Below, one piece after another: positions 9,401 to 11,294 of a stretch of DNA of 11,294 nt. A program made the translations under genes and the position numbers. Every line of letters starts with the position of its first letter. Position 1 is the first letter of the stretch. The notes below the pieces were generated by a model, which was not told the DNA's origin, did not search any database, and worked only from the letters and a program-made list of their open reading frames with translations. This stretch comes from Thiobacillus sp. (lineage in GTDB: Bacteria; Pseudomonadota; Gammaproteobacteria; Burkholderiales; Thiobacillaceae), in contig JAIWOL010000047.1 in the NCBI GenBank assembly GCA_020216925.1, positions 1 through 11,294 of the forward strand. Direction: 5' to 3'.

Positions 9401-10271
9401 CCAGCGGCAAGGCCACGCTGCGCAAATCCACCCCGGCGCCGGCACTGCGCAGTTCGCCGGCCTTCACGCCCAGCGTGGCGCGCAGCGCGCCCCAGCCCGA
9501 TTCGGGCTGCCCGGGCAGGCTCAGCCAGGGTTTGAGCAGCGGGAACGCCACCCCCGCCACTTCCACCGCCACCCGGCCGTTCCAGGTGCGGGAATCCGCA
9601 ATATCGCGCGCGTCGAGAGTGGCTTCCAGCGTCACCGGCCTGGCCAGCGCGGCAGGCGGCACGGCACGGCCGCTCAGACGATGCTTGCCGCGCCCGTTTT
9701 CCAGCAGCAGCTCCACCCGGGTGAACTCCAGCGGCGGCGCGGCACGCAACTCGTCGCGCCAGACCAGGCTGGCCCCGGCAACGTGTATCCGTCCCTGCCG
9801 CAAAAGCCAGCTTGTCAGCCCGCTCCCGGGTTCCGACGGATCGACCGGAATCCCGCCCACGTCGAATCGCCCGTCGCGGGCACGCCGCACCTGCAGCGTC
9901 AGGCCATCCAGCTCGATGCGATTGAAACGGGGCTCCAGGAACAGCAGTGAGCGCCAGGCAAACGCCGCGTCCAGACGCGGGAGTTCGAGCGCGACGCGGT
10001 CCTGCGCGTCGTGTATGCGCACGCCCAGCAGACGGAATTCCGGACGCGTCTGCTGCCAGACCCCAGACACGGCTTCAAGGGTGACGCGCTGACCCAGCGC
10101 GCGCGACATCAGACGTTCCACGGTGCCGCGATGCTCGGATACGTTGGGCAGTATCCAGAAAAACATCACCGCAGCAGCAACGGCAAACGCCATCGCGGCA
10201 AACGCGAGCACAGCCGCCAGCACGCGCAAGGCACGGCGCACGACAGTCGGCGGGGCAGGCGGAAATTTCAT
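6486..10271 (-). CDS. yhdP: YhdP-family AsmA-like envelope protein (TIGR02099)
   Basis: Very large inner-membrane-anchored periplasmic protein of 1261 residues, nearly the length of E. coli YhdP (1266). One N-terminal transmembrane helix (about residues 15-41, rich in Ala, Val and Phe) follows a short basic cytoplasmic tail. The rest is predicted periplasmic and beta-rich, as in AsmA-like bridge proteins. The conserved C-terminal part carries GVLSLQSLPRRLNFDFRDIF and the AGALLGGPIAGVGALAAQKL stretch followed by an EEAISQEYMVTGPW-like end. In E. coli, YhdP with TamB and YdbH carries phospholipids from inner to outer membrane; that role is inferred here by family. It heads the minus-strand operon with the Nit hydrolase and tldD; E. 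coli has yhdP next to tldD as well. The ATG at 10271 is preceded by a weak GAGAATG-like ribosome site but places the helix correctly. Confidence 0.93.
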   Translation of the reverse strand: MKFPPAPPTVVRRALRVLAAVLAFAAMAFAVAAAVMFFWILPNVSEHRGTVERLMSRALGQRVTLEAVSGVWQQTRPEFRLLGVRIHDAQDRVALELPRLDAAFAWRSLLFLEPRFNRIELDGLTLQVRRARDGRFDVGGIPVDPSEPGSGLTSWLLRQGRIHVAGASLVWRDELRAAPPLEFTRVELLLENGRGKHRLSGRAVPPAALARPVTLEATLDARDIADSRTWNGRVAVEVAGVAFPLLKPWLSLPGQPESGWGALRATLGVKAGELRSAGAGVDLRSVALPLAADRPPLRLEQVRGQVLWQRETEGQRLDLQNLRVRFPGRASGEAFDLGVSWHADTRELRARAFSLAGWQAVLPSLPLEEALRARLARLNPGGRIDLLRLGWRGAHPSLDNFSLDARVSGLDVTAEGQQPGVANLSGRFEGDARGGRFAIESRQFALDMPEVMREPSLRFDELRANGRWQKTPTGHRITLDEANFANSDLAGGLRGHYDWIPGTPGAIDIDGRLSRVDGRAVWRYFPWKVGQHTVDWTRQAVVAAHSDNVRFTLRGELARFPFERGEGKFRVEVAVRDGVLRYAPGWPVMEDVNASLVFAGKTMEVVSQRARIYDVALAPVRAVIPDLIHHEEILQVSGEARGSTRDFIRFANFSPVGHRLRGFTDALDGTGTLKLAMNIRVPLRRSHDTTLAGRLSFQGGALYPESLPRLEQVRGDIEFTHDSLTAQGLSAQFLGGPLRLDAQTRAGQVRLALQGRATAAGLAPWVGAAVGARLSGQTGWRGQIDFEPGGERVRVESDLVGLASTLPLPLSKPAQQALPLLASAQPLGDATLHEVRLGRAVAALWRTDAGAQFDRGEIRFGSMAVMPTEPGLRLAGNAAGLDITGWLALLPQGGESAAIPVSIIDLGFDTFDLMGRRFRDVRVQGRTRNGLLRIQINAQDVSGALTYRPAGVQAARLSGQFRQLVIPAPVPASPGERAPALNLQPESFPVLDLSVEDFRLQDRAFGRLEVIARGGRQGLAIENLELTHPDSVFRMNGLWRGTGVGETRADLKLSVLDAGKFLARFGYPDTLKRGRAEISGHATWEGSPADFAFATLAGHLDFEAKGGQFLKVEPGAGKLLGVLSLQSLPRRLNFDFRDIFNSGFAFDDINATLRIARGVVYSDDFRMRGPAAKVNMSGLADLGDESVQLRVKVIPKLSESVAVAGALLGGPIAGVGALAAQKLLRDPVEEAISQEYMVTGPWQSPDVKRLSRNSNKQEPQP

Positions 10272-10295
10272 TGCGGGACATTCTCGGTATGCCCG

Positions 10296-10315
10296 ATTTT
10301 ATGCGGTCTGCAGAC
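10296..10315 (-). promoter_or_regulatory. Possible yhdP operon promoter element with adjacent palindrome
   Basis: In the 81-base gap between hslR and yhdP, the minus strand shows a TAAAAT -10-like hexamer (complement of 10296-10301), about 25 bases ahead of the yhdP ATG. Directly upstream of it is a perfect 10-bp palindrome, GTCTGCAGAC (10306-10315). No good -35 lies at normal spacing; a TTGACG (complement of 10343-10348) is too far away. yhdP could also be read through from hslR, since no clear terminator separates them. Confidence 0.25.
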
Positions 10316-10352
10316 TTTGCCCTGCATGAAACGGAAAAAAATCGTCAAAGGT

Positions 10353-10742
10353 TCATTCGCCGGTAAAGCGATGTATCAGCCGCCGGTCGCGCTTGGTGGG
10401 CCGGCCGCGGATGCCGGCCTCGGGCGCGGCGTTGAGCTTGCGCTCGCGTAGCTGTTGCTGGCGCCGGGCATGACTGTCGGCGTCTTCTTCGTAAAGCTGC
10501 TGCGCCACGGCAGCCGGGCCGCGCTGCATCGCCAGGCCGCGGATGGTCAGCACCCACTCGTGTTCACCGATGCGAATCGCCAGCCGGTCGCCGGGCCTGA
10601 CCTCACGCGAGGGTTTCACGCGCTGGCCATCAAGCCTGACGCGCCCGTTTTCGATGGCGGCGAGCGCAAGGCTGCGCGTCTTGAAAAAACGCGCAGCCCA
10701 CAGCCATTTGTCGACCCGCATCGTGGCCGGTTCAGACGCCAT
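10353..10742 (-). CDS. hslR: Heat shock protein 15 (S4-domain ribosome-associated protein)
   Basis: Small basic RNA-binding protein of 129 residues (E. coli Hsp15 has 133). In E. coli it binds free 50S subunits carrying a stalled nascent chain with peptidyl-tRNA and helps recycle them. The S4 domain covers about residues 8-55, beginning MRVDKWLWAARFFKTR and continuing through NGRVRLDGQRVKPSREVRPGD. The C-terminal tail ends with the family motif GRPTKRDRRLIHRF. The frame is open further upstream to 10814, but the ATG at 10742 has a strong AGGGG Shine-Dalgarno six bases away and matches the family N-terminus. It lies upstream of yhdP in the same direction with an 81-base gap, so it may be a separate unit or the first gene of a longer one. 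Its start overlaps by 11 bases the end of a probable LysR remnant. Confidence 0.94.
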   Translation of the reverse strand: MASEPATMRVDKWLWAARFFKTRSLALAAIENGRVRLDGQRVKPSREVRPGDRLAIRIGEHEWVLTIRGLAMQRGPAAVAQQLYEEDADSHARRQQQLRERKLNAAPEAGIRGRPTKRDRRLIHRFTGE

Positions 10743-10857
10743 CGAGCACCCCTGAGAACACGTCCGGCCGGGACAGCGCCTGCGCAAACCAGTCGGGCGC
10801 GCGCCCGGATTCACCGCTGCGCCAGGCCAGATGGAAGCTGCATGTTCGAATAACTTG
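10732..10857 (-). pseudogene. Possible C-terminal remnant of a LysR-type regulator
   Basis: A minus-strand frame ending with TGA at 10732 reads [20 protein letters not shown] and on to FSGVLDGV. To my eye this resembles the last 40 or so residues of LysR-family effector domains (the hydrophobic-LAWR-x-G pattern followed by an amphipathic final helix). The frame continues to 10914, but residues upstream of about 10848 look non-coding and overlap a LysR-type operator. LysR regulators are often encoded divergently from pirin genes, so a regulator that lost its DNA-binding and most of its effector domain by deletion is a reasonable reading. The match is short and made by eye; chance similarity is possible. 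Its stop overlaps the hslR start. Confidence 0.35.
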
Positions 10858-10891
10858 AACGAGTTGATCGAATTGTGCCGGCTTTACCGGC
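10844..10891 (+). promoter_or_regulatory. LysR-type operator (two dyads) upstream of pirin
   Basis: The first dyad, GTTCGAATAACTTGAAC (10844-10860), is symmetric at its GTTC/GAAC ends and contains a T-N11-A core within TTC-N9-GAA (10845-10859), the form of LysR recognition boxes. The second, GCCGGCTTTACCGGC (10877-10891), overlaps the predicted -35. Their centres are 32 bp apart, about three helical turns. With transcription predicted to start near 10917, the first is centred at about -65, the standard recognition site position, and the second near -33, an activation site position. Confidence 0.45.
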
Positions 10892-10937
10892 GTGAAGCCA
10901 GGCCTATAGTCCACTCACCCCATGAACAAACCAGGAG
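10883..10937 (+). promoter_or_regulatory. Sigma-70 promoter and ribosome binding site of the pirin gene
   Basis: TTTACC (10883-10888), a 16-base spacer and TATAGT (10905-10910) form a reasonable vegetative promoter, with transcription expected near 10917 and a leader of about 28 bases. AGGAG at 10933-10937 lies seven bases ahead of the ATG at 10945 and is a strong Shine-Dalgarno. Confidence 0.6.
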
Positions 10938-10944
10938 AGACATC

Positions 10945-11294
10945 ATGCTGACCGTCCGCAAATCTCGTGAACGTGGCCACGTCAACCATGGCTGGCTGGA
11001 CAGCTATCACAGCTTTTCATTCGCCGGCTATCGCGATCCGGCCTGGATGGGCTTTGGCCCGCTGCGCGTGATCAACGACGACCGCATTGCACCCGGCGCG
11101 GGCTTTCCCACCCACAGCCACAACGATATGGAAATCGTCACCTGGGTGCTGGAAGGCACCCTGGAACACAAGGATTCGCTCGGCAACGGCGGCCTGATCC
11201 GGCCCGGAGAAGCGCAGCGCATGCGCGCTGGCCACGGCATCGCGCACAGCGAATACAACGCCTCGACGACCGAGCCCGTGCATCTGTTGCAGAT
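10945..11294 (+). CDS. Pirin-family bicupin protein, 5' part (cut by window end)
   Basis: The first 116 residues of a cupin-fold pirin, about half of the usual 230 or more; the remainder lies past the window edge. The N-terminus has the family signature [23 protein letters not shown]. The metal-binding set is complete: H57 and H59 in PTHSHND, H101 and E103 in [10 protein letters not shown], corresponding to the Fe ligands of human pirin (H56, H58, H101, E103). E. coli YhhW and human pirin show quercetin 2,3-dioxygenase activity in vitro; the natural substrate is uncertain, and other bacterial pirins act by protein contact. The start is fixed by AGGAG seven bases upstream. The gene is divergent from hslR, and its upstream region looks like a LysR-controlled promoter. 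Confidence 0.93.
   Translation, partial: MLTVRKSRERGHVNHGWLDSYHSFSFAGYRDPAWMGFGPLRVINDDRIAPGAGFPTHSHNDMEIVTWVLEGTLEHKDSLGNGGLIRPGEAQRMRAGHGIAHSEYNASTTEPVHLLQ

Noticed and set aside
8076..9950. Long plus-strand open frame (624 codons) opposite yhdP
   Set aside because: Its product is rich in Arg, His, Gln and Ala with no recognisable domain, and it lies fully antisense to a well-supported gene; this is usual in GC-rich DNA.
10743..10814. N-terminal extension of hslR to 10814
   Set aside because: The extra residues do not match Hsp15, and the ATG at 10742 has a strong Shine-Dalgarno.

Overview
The window is dense, GC-rich proteobacterial chromosome. Small intergenic gaps, a conserved yhdP–amidase–tldD gene block and a DUF1631 regulator with a PilZ domain point to a betaproteobacterium (Rhodocyclales or Nitrosomonadales would fit). 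This placement is an inference from gene content; no rRNA or other marker gene is present.

Layout: (1) Positions 1-232 hold a hairpin terminator (best on the minus strand) and the promoter and ribosome binding site of the first gene. (2) Positions 233-3937 (+) encode a 1234-residue cyclic-di-GMP-type protein with the order PilZ, DUF1631, degenerate GGDEF, degenerate EAL. (3) This gene converges on a three-gene minus-strand operon read from right to left: yhdP (10271-6486), a Nit-type carbon-nitrogen hydrolase (6469-5522) and tldD (5486-4014). Gaps inside the operon are 16 and 35 bases, and a plausible terminator lies past tldD. (4) Upstream of yhdP, also on the minus strand, is hslR (10742-10353), the S4-domain ribosome-binding protein Hsp15. 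(5) A pirin-family gene starts at 10945 (+) and runs off the window end. The divergent space between hslR and pirin holds a good pirin promoter, a LysR-type dyad centred near -65, and a short minus-strand reading frame that looks like the C-terminus of a lost LysR regulator.

Functionally, the window combines a second-messenger effector that probably binds rather than makes or breaks c-di-GMP, an operon mixing envelope lipid transport (YhdP), metabolite repair (Nit) and proteolysis (TldD), a ribosome rescue factor, and a cupin dioxygenase-like protein. I see no insertion sequence, CRISPR array, tRNA, rRNA, phage gene or defence module. I found no wholly new system. The most interesting points are the FimX-like double-degenerate c-di-GMP protein and the LysR-type operator left beside a seemingly deleted regulator gene.
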